Shown: positions 7,805-17,053 of the stretch, in pieces
How positions within the stretch are numbered: the first letter of the stretch is position 1
Layout: every line of letters begins with the position of its first letter
Assembly (NCBI GenBank): GCA_903824295.1
Contig: CAIJWE010000064.1
Span: 1 to 51,128, forward strand
DNA: 51,128 bases
Reading direction: 5' to 3'
DNA from: an uncultured Chlorobiaceae bacterium
Lineage (GTDB): Bacteria; Bacteroidota; Chlorobiia; Chlorobiales; Chlorobiaceae
Program-made: the position numbers and the translations under genes
The notes under the pieces: generated by a model
Told to the model about the DNA's origin: nothing
Database searches by the model: none
The model's input: only the letters and a program-made list of their open reading frames with translations

Positions 7805-8471
7805 CGTGATCTCTCTCGCTCTGGGATTCCTGATTTTGTGCTCGCTGATGCTGGTTGAGTCGAGGGTGAATCTGCAGGTTCAAGGTTCTAAACCAGATCT
7901 TGAACGGCTGGTGAGCCTGCATCCCCGTGACTGGAAACTGGTTGAAGGTCCACAAGTACGGTTAGGGGTAACCGAATCCGTTTTGGACCAATACGATATT
8001 ATTGCTTCAAGCCGCTATCAGCATACCGATGGACGGAGGGTGCTGGTGGTTATGACATGGAGCGGTGACGGGTTCCGACACCAGGGGCATGATCAGCAGG
8101 TGTGCTATAGCGCCAACGGATTTACGGTCAATTCGTCGCATTCTGTTTCGATCCCGATCGGTGACGACAGCATTGAGGCGATGGCTTTTACCGGCAGCAA
8201 GCCAACCCAGAAAGAAGATGTGCTCTACTGGAAAGTGACTGATGGAATAAGAGAGAGAGGCATCGACAGCAGAGGAACCTTGCTTCATCGACTCCAGCGA
8301 CTGATCTATTTGCCCGATTTATTTCGGGGGAAGTTCCCCGACAACCTGATGGTAAGGGTTTCAAGCGTAAGGGAACGGGATGGCCAACCCGCAACGGCCC
8401 ATATCGAGTATGTCAGGAAGTGGCTCGGAGCAATTGCTCCGGTTGATCGCGCACGAATCATGGGTCGGTGA
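7785..8471 (+). CDS. epsI: EpsI family exosortase-associated protein
   Basis: 228 residues. A single N-terminal membrane anchor (ISLALGFLILCSLMLVESRV) precedes an extracytoplasmic domain (about 35-228) with the EpsI pattern: a DWKLVEG stretch near the start, H/Q residues in the middle (RHQGHDQQVCYSANGF), and a C-terminal RVSS region. EpsI proteins occur either fused to exosortases or as separate partners; their exact job is unknown. The start ATG at 7785 was chosen because the anchor follows immediately; an upstream in-frame extension would lie inside the exosortase gene. Last gene of the four-gene operon. Confidence 0.85.
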   Translation: MRIKRHSVISLALGFLILCSLMLVESRVNLQVQGSKPDLERLVSLHPRDWKLVEGPQVRLGVTESVLDQYDIIASSRYQHTDGRRVLVVMTWSGDGFRHQGHDQQVCYSANGFTVNSSHSVSIPIGDDSIEAMAFTGSKPTQKEDVLYWKVTDGIRERGIDSRGTLLHRLQRLIYLPDLFRGKFPDNLMVRVSSVRERDGQPATAHIEYVRKWLGAIAPVDRARIMGR

Positions 8472-8494
8472 CCTCCCGTGACGAAGAGGGCGGG

Positions 8495-10186
8495 TCATGC
8501 CGCGGCTTCGGCCAAGTGGGCCTCCACAAGCTTGCGGCGAAGCACTTTGCCTACTGTTGATTTTGGCAGTGCCAGAATGAATTCAACATGTTTAGGCACT
8601 TTGTAGGCGGCAAGGTCTTTACGGCAGTGCTCCCGGAGCTCATCAACCGTAAGATGGTGGCCCGGTCGCAGCACAATCCACGCCTTGACCGCTTCGCCCT
8701 GATAGGGATCGGGCACACCGGCCACGCCGACTTCGAGCACTGCAGGGTGAACTGCTATAGCCTCTTCAACGTCACGGGGCCAGACCTGAAAACCGCCGGG
8801 CTTGATGACATCTTTTTTGCGATCAACAATAAAGAGGTAGCCATCTTCGTCGAGATAGCCGAGATCGCCGGTATAAAGCCAGCCGTCGCGGAGCACCAAT
8901 GCGGTTTCCATAGGGTTCTGCCAGTACTCTTTCATGAGCTGGGGAGCTCGCATGATGATTTCCCCTATTTCAAGCTCGGCGAGTGTTTCATGGCCGGTTT
9001 CCTGTTCAACGATCCTTATCTCAACATCCGGCACAGGTATGCCTACCGATCCATGTTTGTAGGTGCCAAGAATAGGGGTAAAGACCGAGGCTAGGGCTGC
9101 TTCGGTAAGGCTGTAGGCGTCGATAATGCGACCTCCCGTCAACTCTTCAAAACGTCTTTTGGTTTCGAGCATCAGCGGCGCTGCGCCCGAAACACTCAAC
9201 TTGAGCGATTTGAGCATTGAGTGGTCTCGCTTGACTTTGGGGTGGTTAAGCAGTGCGGTAAAGAGGGTCGGCACTCCGGGAAGTACCGCGGCTTTCAGGG
9301 TTTTAATGGTGTGCAGCAGGTCATCAATGTCACGCGGATTGGGCACCAGTGCCACAGGAAAGCGTTCAATCAATGCCGCGGTCAAAATGCCAACCTGGGC
9401 GTAGACGTGGAAGAGTGGCATGTTGAGCAGGATAATATCTTTTCCTTTTTCAAGAATGACACTGAACCAGCTCGCGATCTGCATGCCGGTCATCACCATA
9501 CCCTGATGGGAGATGACAACGCACTTGGGGTTGCCGGTTGTGCCGCCGGAAAAGAGGAAAATGGCAGGCTCATCATGCTTGATGGCAAGCGGTGTAAATT
9601 TTTTCCCTGATTGGGCGGCAAGAAGAGCACTCAACCAATGATCTCCTGAGTGCAATACAACCTTGTGACCATCCTTTTTCTCTTTGAAAAGAGTAAAGAG
9701 GGTGCTGTTTAGCGGTGAAAGATACTCTTTGATGCTGGTTACAATCACCCTTTTCAAGCGCGAAACGCTCTGGGCTGCCTTGATTTTTTCATAGAACGGG
9801 GTTAGAACAATAACCGTCTCCGCTCCGCATTCATTGAGTGCGTGTTCAAGCTCGTTGACGGTGTAGAGTGGATTCATGGGCACCGCAATAGCTCCTGCTT
9901 TCCAGACTCCGAACTCGCTGATGAGCAGTTGCGGTGAGTTGGGCATGATGAGAGCGACCCGATCCTCCTTACCCAATCCAAGCGAGAGCAGGGCTCGGGC
10001 AAGTGCATCGCTTTGATGCTGCAGTTCGAGGTATGAGAGCGCTCTTCCCTTGAAGTACATCGCTGGATTCCGGGGCTGCTCCTCTGCACTCCTTCGGAGA
10101 ACATCGACCAGTGTCTCTTCCGGGTATGGATGAAGCGTGTGGGGAACTCCCTTGTCATAGTGGCGAATCCAGGGCTTTGCTCTCAT
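8495..10186 (-). CDS. fadD: Long-chain acyl-CoA ligase (AMP-forming)
   Basis: 563 residues, full length for the ANL superfamily. Seen: the P-loop-like FLFSGGTTGNPK near residue 208, the ATP/substrate motif DAYSLTEA near 355, the adenylate-binding YTGDLGYLDEDGYLF near 435, hinge DRKKD, and the C-terminal catalytic lysine in KSTVGKVLRRKL near 545. It activates a carboxylic acid to the acyl-CoA through an acyl-AMP. Long-chain fatty acid is the likely substrate by similarity, but chain length cannot be read. It lies downstream of the biotin operon on the same strand with a 79-base gap, and converges on the exosortase operon. Confidence 0.9.
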   Translation of the reverse strand: MRAKPWIRHYDKGVPHTLHPYPEETLVDVLRRSAEEQPRNPAMYFKGRALSYLELQHQSDALARALLSLGLGKEDRVALIMPNSPQLLISEFGVWKAGAIAVPMNPLYTVNELEHALNECGAETVIVLTPFYEKIKAAQSVSRLKRVIVTSIKEYLSPLNSTLFTLFKEKKDGHKVVLHSGDHWLSALLAAQSGKKFTPLAIKHDEPAIFLFSGGTTGNPKCVVISHQGMVMTGMQIASWFSVILEKGKDIILLNMPLFHVYAQVGILTAALIERFPVALVPNPRDIDDLLHTIKTLKAAVLPGVPTLFTALLNHPKVKRDHSMLKSLKLSVSGAAPLMLETKRRFEELTGGRIIDAYSLTEAALASVFTPILGTYKHGSVGIPVPDVEIRIVEQETGHETLAELEIGEIIMRAPQLMKEYWQNPMETALVLRDGWLYTGDLGYLDEDGYLFIVDRKKDVIKPGGFQVWPRDVEEAIAVHPAVLEVGVAGVPDPYQGEAVKAWIVLRPGHHLTVDELREHCRKDLAAYKVPKHVEFILALPKSTVGKVLRRKLVEAHLAEAAA

Positions 10187-10265
10187 GTCTGTTTTTTTCG
10201 TTTAATCTTGCAAGAACCAAATATAAGGGGATATCACGCATCCTGAAAGGATAATGAACAAAAAG

Positions 10266-11558
10266 TTACGGCATCGACTCCACAATATCGCAAACTGCTG
10301 CGGTTAATTGGATGAGTTCTTTGTCGCGCATGATATATGGTGGCATAAGATAGACCAGTCTCCCGAAGGGACGAACCCACACCCCTTTATCTACAAATTG
10401 TTTCTGGATAAGGGCCATATCGACCGGACGGTGCAGCTCGACCACCCCAATGGCACCAAGCACACGCACATCGGCCACCCCGCATAAATCCCGGCAGGGC
10501 TCAAGCCCCTGACGAAGTCTCGCTTCGAGCCGCTGAACCGATACCTTCCAGTCATAACTACAGAGGAGACTTATACTGGCAGATGCGACTGCACAAGCGA
10601 GAGGGTTTGCCATAAAGGTTGGCCCGTGCATGAAAAGCCCGGGATTGCCGGAACAGATCGCCTCGGCAACCTTATCGGTTGTCAGCGTTGCGGCAAGGGT
10701 CATGTAACCGCCGGTGAGCGCTTTGCCGACACAAAGGATATCCGGCACCACGTCAGCATGTTCAAGCGCAAACATTTTTCCTGTGCGCCCGAAACCGGTG
10801 GCAATTTCGTCGAAAATAAGCAGCACATCATACTCGTCACAGAGCTCGCGGAGCCGACAGAGATAGTGCGGGGAGTAAAAGCGCATTCCCCCGGCACCCT
10901 GCACAACCGGCTCAATAATCACGGCGGCAATCTCGCGGTGATGCTCCTCAAGCTTCCGGCGAAGGTCGGCCATATCCGCATCGGTACAAGGCTCATTAAA
11001 CCGGGGTGCCGGAGCTTCGGCAAAGTAGTGCTCCGCAATCACCCCTTTAAAGAGGGAGTGCATACCGGTTACCGGATCGCAGACCGACATGGCCGCAAAG
11101 GTGTCGCCGTGGTAGCCGGATCGAACGGTCAGCAGGCGGTTTTTCTGGTTTTGGCCAAGAGAGGCCCAGTACTGAAAAGCCATCTTGATGGCCACTTCAA
11201 CAGCAACGGAGCCTGAATCGCTGAAAAAGAGCTTCTGCAGCGGCTCGGGGGTCAGTGCCACCAACTGTTTGGCAAGGGTTATGGCTGGTTCATGAGTGAT
11301 ACCTCCGAACATGACATGGCTCATTCGATGCAGTTGACTGATCACCGCCTGATTGAGCACAGGGTGGTTGTAGCCGTGGATGGCGGCCCACCATGAGGAC
11401 ATGCCATCAACCAACCTGCGGCCATCTTCAAGTTCAAGAAAGACACCGCTGGCACCAGCAACCGGATAAACCGGCAGAGGAGCCGTTACAGAGGTGTAGG
11501 GATGCCAGAGATGATCACGGTCAAAATCAAGATCAATTGAGGCGGGTTGCTTGGCCAT
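10266..11558 (-). CDS. bioA: Adenosylmethionine-8-amino-7-oxononanoate aminotransferase
   Basis: 430 residues. Class III PLP aminotransferase that converts KAPA to DAPA with SAM as amino donor, the third-last biotin step. Seen: the BioA N-terminus LWHPYTS, the substrate-site [12 protein letters not shown], the PLP-contact [13 protein letters not shown], the Schiff-base lysine in [10 protein letters not shown], and [14 protein letters not shown]. The DHLWHPYTS and [13 protein letters not shown] signatures separate BioA from other class III enzymes. It is the last gene of the biotin operon, 21 bases after bioD. Confidence 0.96.
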   Translation of the reverse strand: MAKQPASIDLDFDRDHLWHPYTSVTAPLPVYPVAGASGVFLELEDGRRLVDGMSSWWAAIHGYNHPVLNQAVISQLHRMSHVMFGGITHEPAITLAKQLVALTPEPLQKLFFSDSGSVAVEVAIKMAFQYWASLGQNQKNRLLTVRSGYHGDTFAAMSVCDPVTGMHSLFKGVIAEHYFAEAPAPRFNEPCTDADMADLRRKLEEHHREIAAVIIEPVVQGAGGMRFYSPHYLCRLRELCDEYDVLLIFDEIATGFGRTGKMFALEHADVVPDILCVGKALTGGYMTLAATLTTDKVAEAICSGNPGLFMHGPTFMANPLACAVASASISLLCSYDWKVSVQRLEARLRQGLEPCRDLCGVADVRVLGAIGVVELHRPVDMALIQKQFVDKGVWVRPFGRLVYLMPPYIMRDKELIQLTAAVCDIVESMP

Positions 11559-11579
11559 ACCGATAGAGGCAATAACTTG

Positions 11580-12257
11580 TTATGATAATGAAAGACGTGC
11601 AAGTGCATCCCGTTCAGGCAACCCGTCTCGCAGGTCGACGATCGGTGCAGCATACCCCGCTTTGGCGAGATAATGAACAATCACCTCACGGGTATCATCA
11701 GCGATAAGCTTATCGACCTCCTGAAAACAGTTGTAGATAACCCCCCTGATACCAATTCCCCTGTGCCGACAGGCCTCAATGGAGAGCAGTGTGTGGTTGA
11801 TGCTGCCAAGCCGGGGGCTCGTTACCAGAAGAAGCTCATACCCTGCATCCCGGATATAGTCGGCAAAAAGAAGATTGAGGGTGAGAGGGACAAGGAGCCC
11901 GCCAACCCCCTCAAGAAGCACCAGGTCGTAGCGTTGCTGCAGGGCAATGGTAGAGCGTCGGATACGCTCAAGATCGACTACCGAGCCTTCCAGGGCGGCT
12001 GAAAGATGCGGAGAGGCCGGATAGCGGAAAACAGAAGGGCAGGTAAGCCCTTCCCGGTCGGAGTCCTGCACTCCAATCCCCATAAGCCGACGATGTTCGA
12101 GAATATCTTCCGCGATCCCAGCACAACCGGTCTGGACAATTTTCTGGGTAATGACCTTTTTGCCTTGCTGAAGCAGAGCTCTTGCAAGCAGGCCGGTCAC
12201 ATACGTTTTTCCAATTCCGGTATCAATACCGCCAACAGCCAGAACAGTTCCTCTCAT
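11580..12257 (-). CDS. bioD: Dethiobiotin synthetase
   Basis: 225 residues. ATP-dependent ring closure of DAPA to dethiobiotin. The P-loop GGIDTGIGKTYVTG sits at the N-terminus and is diagnostic, followed by the VLLEGVGGLLVPL Mg/substrate motif near residue 115. The ATG at 12257 was chosen because it begins MRGTVLAV just before the P-loop and overlaps the bioC stop (ATGA); the upstream in-frame start would lie inside bioC. Confidence 0.95.
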   Translation of the reverse strand: MRGTVLAVGGIDTGIGKTYVTGLLARALLQQGKKVITQKIVQTGCAGIAEDILEHRRLMGIGVQDSDREGLTCPSVFRYPASPHLSAALEGSVVDLERIRRSTIALQQRYDLVLLEGVGGLLVPLTLNLLFADYIRDAGYELLLVTSPRLGSINHTLLSIEACRHRGIGIRGVIYNCFQEVDKLIADDTREVIVHYLAKAGYAAPIVDLRDGLPERDALARLSLS

Positions 12258-13036
12258 GAGATTCTTTTTTTCATGCAGCAATAAAGGGGATGATAGGTCA
12301 GGTAGACGCCATTTTCACAAGAAAACAGCCGTCGGTACTCTGCTATAAAATGAAGGTAGCGGCTTTTTGTCCATGAGCGGCGAAGCAATCCGTTTACCCC
12401 GGTTTGGCGGATGTGGTGCAGCATCGCCTCTGGTGAAGTGAACTCCACACGTAACGTCTCTTCGCGGCTGACACTTATATCAAAATAACGTCCTGCAAGA
12501 AGTTCAAGCTCCCCGAGGGTGTAATAGCTGAGGCCGACACCTTCGATAGTTGCTATTTCACGCATGTTCGAGGGGCCGAAGGTGGTGACGGCGACCGTCC
12601 CGCCAGGCTTGAGATGATCCGATATCTTTCGAAAAAATCCATCAAGGTCATGAAGCCATTGCACCGTAGCATTCGAAACGACCATGTCGAGCGATGAGGG
12701 CAAGAGCTCCAGACGCTCAATATCCCCGGCCAGAAAGTGAAACTCCCCGACAGGATAGCGGTCAAGAACCTCCTGGAGAGAGCTCTGGCTCTCTTCGACA
12801 AGATCATTGGCATAATAGGTGCTGACGGTGCAGCGCCCCAGCAACTCTGCCATGAGTGCCCCTGAACCTGATCCAACTTCAAGTATCCGCTCATAGGATT
12901 GGCCCGGCTCCTGCTGGCAGATAATCTCTATAAGTTTAGCGGCCATCGCTTTTTGCACCAGCGCATGGCGGCTGTAGCTTCGAAGTGTTCGGTAGAATCG
13001 GTCGCGAACCAGTTGCTTGTTGATCAACGGATGCAT
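12254..13036 (-). CDS. bioC: Malonyl-ACP O-methyltransferase
   Basis: 260 residues. Methylates the free carboxyl of malonyl-ACP so that fatty acid synthesis can build the pimeloyl chain. The SAM motif ILEVGSGSGALMAELL lies near residue 50, then DMVVSNATVQWLHD near 120 (the BioC-type motif IV/post region) and LKPGGTVAVTTFG near 145. The N-terminal KQLVRDRFYRTLRSY resembles the typical BioC opening. It overlaps bioG upstream by 13 bases and bioD downstream by ATGA, so translation is coupled on both sides. Confidence 0.92.
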   Translation of the reverse strand: MHPLINKQLVRDRFYRTLRSYSRHALVQKAMAAKLIEIICQQEPGQSYERILEVGSGSGALMAELLGRCTVSTYYANDLVEESQSSLQEVLDRYPVGEFHFLAGDIERLELLPSSLDMVVSNATVQWLHDLDGFFRKISDHLKPGGTVAVTTFGPSNMREIATIEGVGLSYYTLGELELLAGRYFDISVSREETLRVEFTSPEAMLHHIRQTGVNGLLRRSWTKSRYLHFIAEYRRLFSCENGVYLTYHPLYCCMKKRIS

Positions 13037-13713
13037 TCCAGCACCTCCGGCAGGTTCCTGAAATGAAAAAAGGGGAAATGTGGCATATCAGCAATAACTG
13101 TTTGAGGAAGACCTTTCCAGGCACAGTACTGCTGCTCTGCCGGAAATATCAAATCACGTCCCCCGATAATGGCATGATCGTAACACCATGCAGTACCGCC
13201 CGCAGAACCCTGCACCAGGAAGTGCTCCTGCAACTGCTCCAGCTCTTCGAGCTGATCAGCCGCGCTGCGGTCGGGCGACATGGAGGAAAAAAGGAGGTGT
13301 GCTTCGCCCAAGCCGCACATCCTGCGGTTGAAGCGGTTGCGGTTCTTTTCGCTATAGGTTGCCAGAGTTGCCTGAAAAACTTCAGGACTTATCCCTCTTT
13401 CTGCGTTGACCGGATGCAGGGTACCGTTAATGGCAATCGCGCACTTGATCGGCGGCAGCTCTACATGCTGTGCGACCCATACACCAAATGACCATGCCAC
13501 CACCGTTATGCGGCTATACCCGCCGATATCCCTCATAAAGCCCGCATCTGGCTCCAGAGTACGGTAGTCGTAGCAGAGCAGCAAGTCGGCCTCAAAACCT
13601 TCCGGAAGCGACTCGGCGAGAAGATGGGCGCCAATTCGGCGATCCATGCCCCAACCGTTGAAAAAAAGCAGAAGCTCTTCAGCTCCCTCTTTTCTGAGCC
13701 ATGCGGTTTTCAT
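13024..13713 (-). CDS. bioG: Pimeloyl-ACP methyl ester esterase, BioG type
   Basis: 229 residues. Matches the DUF452/BioG family, which removes the methyl group added by BioC to release pimeloyl-ACP. Seen: LLLFFNGWGMD near the N-terminus (oxyanion region), the nucleophile elbow VVAWSFGVWVAQ with Ser near 76, the aspartate region, and a late His (ADMPHFPFF near 213). It takes the place of BioH or BioJ of other bacteria. The stop lies inside bioC and the start overlaps the bioF stop by 4 bases. Confidence 0.9.
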   Translation of the reverse strand: MKTAWLRKEGAEELLLFFNGWGMDRRIGAHLLAESLPEGFEADLLLCYDYRTLEPDAGFMRDIGGYSRITVVAWSFGVWVAQHVELPPIKCAIAINGTLHPVNAERGISPEVFQATLATYSEKNRNRFNRRMCGLGEAHLLFSSMSPDRSAADQLEELEQLQEHFLVQGSAGGTAWCYDHAIIGGRDLIFPAEQQYCAWKGLPQTVIADMPHFPFFHFRNLPEVLECIR

Positions 13714-14879
13714 GCTGCGGTTATCCTCCCGATAAGTTCAGGAATTCGTTCAATATCTTCCCATTGCAGCGTAGAGCGGAGCGAAATGCGGATACGGGCG
13801 CTTTTTTCCGGAACCGTTGGGGGACGCACCGGCAAACAGAGAAATCCGGCTTCCCGAAGACGGGCAGAGAGAGCCACAGCGAGCGCATTACTACCGGTAA
13901 TCACCGGAACAATATGACTTGCACCCGGAACATCAAGAACGTGGGCAATCAGTTCACTGCGGAGCTTCAATGCAAGCTGCAGAAGCGCCTGGCGCTCCCG
14001 GCCCATGGAGGCCTGCCGCCTGAGGGTGAGCAGGCTCCAGCCAAGAATGGCGGGAGGCAGTGCCGTGGTAAAAATAAAGGAGCGCATGGTATTGATCAGG
14101 TACTCCCTGAAAAGGCTGCTCATCACGGCGTAGGCTCCTGTTGAGGCAAGCGCCTTCCCGAAGGTTCCTGTGATGATATCAATCTGCTGCACCACGCCGG
14201 CCGTTTCACAGAGGCCGAGACCGCGCTCTCCAAAGACTCCGACACCGTGTGCTTCATCAACAATAAGCACGGCCCCGTATCTCTCTTTCAGGGCAACAAG
14301 CCGGGAAAGGTCGGCAAGGTCTCCGTCCATGCTGAAAACCGATTCGGTGACAATAAATATCTGACGATAGCGATCAGCAGCTCCAGCAAGCAGCTCTTCG
14401 AGGTGATCGTAGTCGAGGTGGCGGTAGCGCTGGTAAGGTGCTTCGGCAATTTTCATGCCGTCAATGATACTTGCGTGGTTCTTCCGGTCACTGAGCACAA
14501 GATCGTGACGACCGCAGAGAGCCGGTATAATACCGATGTTGGCGTGATAGCCGCTGTTGAACACCAGCGCCGCTTCACGCCCGTAGAGCTCGGCAAGGAG
14601 TCGTTCCAACTGATCATAGAGGGGATGGTTACCCGTCAGAAGACGGGAGGAGGAGCTGGTCATGGCATACATCCTCTCTCTGAGCTCTTCGATATAGGTG
14701 GCATGCAGTTCCCGATCATCGCCAAGGCCAAGGTAGTCGTTTGAGGAGAGGTTCAAAAGGCTTTGGCCGCTCACGGCAATATGGTTGCCTTGCCGGGCCG
14801 TGATATCCGACAACACCCGGTAGCGGTCAAGCTGGCGGAGCCCGTTGAGCTCCTGGCGGATCCGTTCCTGAAACGACAT
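13710..14879 (-). CDS. bioF: 8-amino-7-oxononanoate synthase
   Basis: 389 residues. PLP-dependent condensation of pimeloyl-ACP (or -CoA) with alanine to give KAPA. Seen: LSSNDYLGLGDD near residue 46, FNSGYHANIG, VDEAHGVGVFGERGLG (PLP aspartate) near 205, and the Schiff-base lysine in TGTFGKALASTGAY near 235. The ATG at 14879 (MSFQERIRQEL) was preferred over an in-frame upstream start because GAGGGAG precedes it and the upstream option would run into bioB. Confidence 0.95.
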   Translation of the reverse strand: MSFQERIRQELNGLRQLDRYRVLSDITARQGNHIAVSGQSLLNLSSNDYLGLGDDRELHATYIEELRERMYAMTSSSSRLLTGNHPLYDQLERLLAELYGREAALVFNSGYHANIGIIPALCGRHDLVLSDRKNHASIIDGMKIAEAPYQRYRHLDYDHLEELLAGAADRYRQIFIVTESVFSMDGDLADLSRLVALKERYGAVLIVDEAHGVGVFGERGLGLCETAGVVQQIDIITGTFGKALASTGAYAVMSSLFREYLINTMRSFIFTTALPPAILGWSLLTLRRQASMGRERQALLQLALKLRSELIAHVLDVPGASHIVPVITGSNALAVALSARLREAGFLCLPVRPPTVPEKSARIRISLRSTLQWEDIERIPELIGRITAA

Positions 14880-14892
14880 AACGGTGGCTCCC

Positions 14893-15897
14893 TCAGTTAA
14901 ACGTTGCAATCTGGCGAGCAAACTGGTGGTCGTCAGCAATATCGCGTCCTCGTGTGGTCAGGTAACCTCCAGTCAAATAGCCATTTGCACCAGAGAGCAT
15001 CAGAAGCCCCTGAAAATCTTTCATAATGGTCTCCCTGCCCGCAGCAAACTTGATAATTTTATGGGGATGTGCAAGACGGCAGATCGCGAAGGTTTTGACA
15101 ATGTCGGCGACGGAAACCGGCTCTTTTCCTGCAAGAGGAGTCCCGGCGATTGGCACCAGCACGTTGAGCGGTATGACGGTGACATCGAGTTCCTGAAGCG
15201 CAAAAATCATGGCAATCCGATCCTGCATGGTTTCGCCAACACCCATAATGCCACCGCAACAGACGGAAATATTGTTCTTTCGCAACAATTTGATGGTCTC
15301 AATCCGTTCTTCGACACGATGCGTATCAGCAATGAGCGTATGGTATTTGTCGGGCGCAACCTGAATGTTGATGTTGTAGTGGGCAATACCATGCGCGGCA
15401 AGGGCCGCCGCAGGCTCTTCGCCCAACATGCCAAGCGAGGCGCAGACGCTCAGCTCTGGCAGCTCGGCATGGAGACGGTCAATCATGTCGAGTACACGCT
15501 GAAACTCCGGGTTTATCCGTTTATAACCGTATCCACTGGTCACAATTCCAAAATGGGAGACTCCTGCGGAAAAACAGTTTCGCGCTTCAATCAGCACAGA
15601 CTCTTCATCGACCAGCTCATAGACCTCTATGTCAGCCCGATTGTGCCGCGACTGTGCACAAAAACGGCAGTTTTCGCCGCATACCCCCGATTTTGCATTC
15701 ATGATAGAGCAGGCATGAATCGCTTCAGGGCCGCTTCCGTAACGATTTTTGACTTTATTTGCAAGAGAGGCCAAGTCAAGCGCAAGCTCACCCGGCAACT
15801 CTGCAAGCAGCAGAGCTTCGGCATGGCTGATCGGTTCACCAGTTTCAAGAACACGGTACGCCGCGACAATTTTGGGATGAAGCGTTGGTTTATCCAT
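14893..15897 (-). CDS. bioB: Biotin synthase (radical SAM)
   Basis: 334 residues. Inserts sulfur into dethiobiotin. The radical-SAM cysteine triad is seen as C-x3-C-x2-C in [13 protein letters not shown] near residue 71, preceded by SIMNAKSG. The BioB-specific GGIMGVGET lies near 197 and [14 protein letters not shown] near 240. It contains the usual second-cluster Cys/Arg positions in SVCCGG and AAGRE. It lies 13 bases after birA and just before bioF. Confidence 0.96.
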   Translation of the reverse strand: MDKPTLHPKIVAAYRVLETGEPISHAEALLLAELPGELALDLASLANKVKNRYGSGPEAIHACSIMNAKSGVCGENCRFCAQSRHNRADIEVYELVDEESVLIEARNCFSAGVSHFGIVTSGYGYKRINPEFQRVLDMIDRLHAELPELSVCASLGMLGEEPAAALAAHGIAHYNINIQVAPDKYHTLIADTHRVEERIETIKLLRKNNISVCCGGIMGVGETMQDRIAMIFALQELDVTVIPLNVLVPIAGTPLAGKEPVSVADIVKTFAICRLAHPHKIIKFAAGRETIMKDFQGLLMLSGANGYLTGGYLTTRGRDIADDHQFARQIATFN

Positions 15898-15910
15898 GAA
15901 AATAAGGCAG

Positions 15911-16903
15911 TTATATGATTAATGGGCAAGTTCGCAGATGGGCCTCTCCCGACGAGACAAGGATGATCTCTCCCTCCGCAACCTCAAGTTTCAGCTCGCC
16001 GAAGCGGGAAATCCCTCTCACCGTTCCGCTCATGCTTCGTTTTAACTGGTCAATCGTCACCTCTTTCGACTGCAAGAGCGAATGCGCTTCGAGAACCGGA
16101 ATGATAAAACCGAGATCATCCTCCACCAGCCATGCGTTATAGAGTGGCTCAAAATAGTTCAGCACAGAGGCAAGAAGCGCCGGTCTCGAAAAAAGTTGCC
16201 CCGTTTCGAGGAACAGCGAGGTTGCGCTCTCCTGCAGGGGGGGCTGAAACTCTGACTGGTTGATGTTGATACCGACACCAACGACAACAAAGTGTGTAAA
16301 ATCTGGTTCTGACTGCATTTCGCACAACACCCCGCATAACTTTTTCCCATTGGCAAGAATATCATTCGGCCACTTGATCATCGCCGCAAGATCAGGAGAG
16401 AGTGCGCTCAATGCCTGATGAATCGCCACAGCCACAAGCAGTGTCAGTTGCGGAACACGGACGGAAGGCACTCCCGGCCGCAGAATCAGGGAAAAATAGA
16501 GGTTGACGCCCGAAGGCGAGAGCCAGATACGCCCCATTCTGCCACGACCACCCGTCTGGGAATCAGCCACAACCACACAGCCCTCCACGGCACCCTCAAC
16601 GGCAAGAGCCTTCGCGAGAATATTCGTTGAGGCTGTAACGGGATGATAGACGATCTTTCGGCCAAACCGTTCGGCCGTAAGAAACGGCAGAACCTCAGCC
16701 TCTACAGGACGACCAGTCAGGCCTGAAAGTCGGTACCCACGACCTGTTACAGCATCAATAGAATACCCGTCATTGCGCAACAGACTGATATGTTTCCATA
16801 CAGCACTTCTTGAAATGCCACATTCACGGCAAAGTGCTTCACCCGATACAAAATCCGCACAGGTAATCATACGTCTCAAAATCAGTGCGGTCATGTCATT
16901 CAT
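15911..16903 (-). CDS. birA: Biotin-protein ligase and biotin operon repressor
   Basis: 330 residues. The N-terminal winged helix ([20 protein letters not shown], about 15-60) gives the DNA-binding function. The ligase core has [10 protein letters not shown] near 90, the biotinyl-AMP loop [13 protein letters not shown] near 118, and [15 protein letters not shown] near 183. So it is the bifunctional BirA type, not ligase only. The start 16903 was chosen because the far upstream in-frame option lies inside the predicted promoter; ATG 16894 is an alternative. It is the first gene of the biotin operon, directly behind a BirA operator, so it should repress itself. Confidence 0.93.
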   Translation of the reverse strand: MNDMTALILRRMITCADFVSGEALCRECGISRSAVWKHISLLRNDGYSIDAVTGRGYRLSGLTGRPVEAEVLPFLTAERFGRKIVYHPVTASTNILAKALAVEGAVEGCVVVADSQTGGRGRMGRIWLSPSGVNLYFSLILRPGVPSVRVPQLTLLVAVAIHQALSALSPDLAAMIKWPNDILANGKKLCGVLCEMQSEPDFTHFVVVGVGININQSEFQPPLQESATSLFLETGQLFSRPALLASVLNYFEPLYNAWLVEDDLGFIIPVLEAHSLLQSKEVTIDQLKRSMSGTVRGISRFGELKLEVAEGEIILVSSGEAHLRTCPLII

Positions 16904-16947
16904 AAAAGGCAACAGAAAAGGAAGAAAAAAGATGCGTTTCCGGAAAC

Positions 16948-16987
16948 ATGTGAACCTGAATGTAGCGCAGGGTTTACAACTTTGCAA
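16948..16987 (-). promoter_or_regulatory. BirA operator overlapping the biotin operon promoter
   Basis: On the minus strand TTGTAAACC, 14 bases, then GGTTCACAT (16948-16979). The first half matches the known BirA box TTGTAAACC-N14-16-GGTTTACAA exactly and the second has 7 of 9. A promoter is superimposed: -35 TTGCAA (16982-16987), a 17-base spacer and -10 TACATT (16959-16964), with the -10 between the operator halves. Binding of BirA-biotinyl-AMP would block transcription. The distance to the birA start is about 45 bases. Confidence 0.85.
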
Positions 16988-16993
16988 TAAAAA

Positions 16994-17053
16994 AAAGCCC
17001 CCTCCGAGAATCCCGTCGAAACGGGTACAAACGTACCAGTGTTCCCTGTTTGT
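16994..17053 (-). terminator. Possible terminator of the DUF2339 gene
   Basis: After the stop of the membrane-protein gene, the minus strand holds the hairpin CCCGTTTCGACGGG, then 12 GC-rich bases and a run of eight T. The gap between stem and T run is longer than usual, so it is a weak candidate. It would insulate the biotin promoter from readthrough. Confidence 0.3.

Noticed and set aside
14884-15918. Long 344-codon ORF on the plus strand opposite bioB
   Set aside because: Antisense to a perfectly matching bioB, with no recognisable domains; a codon-bias shadow.
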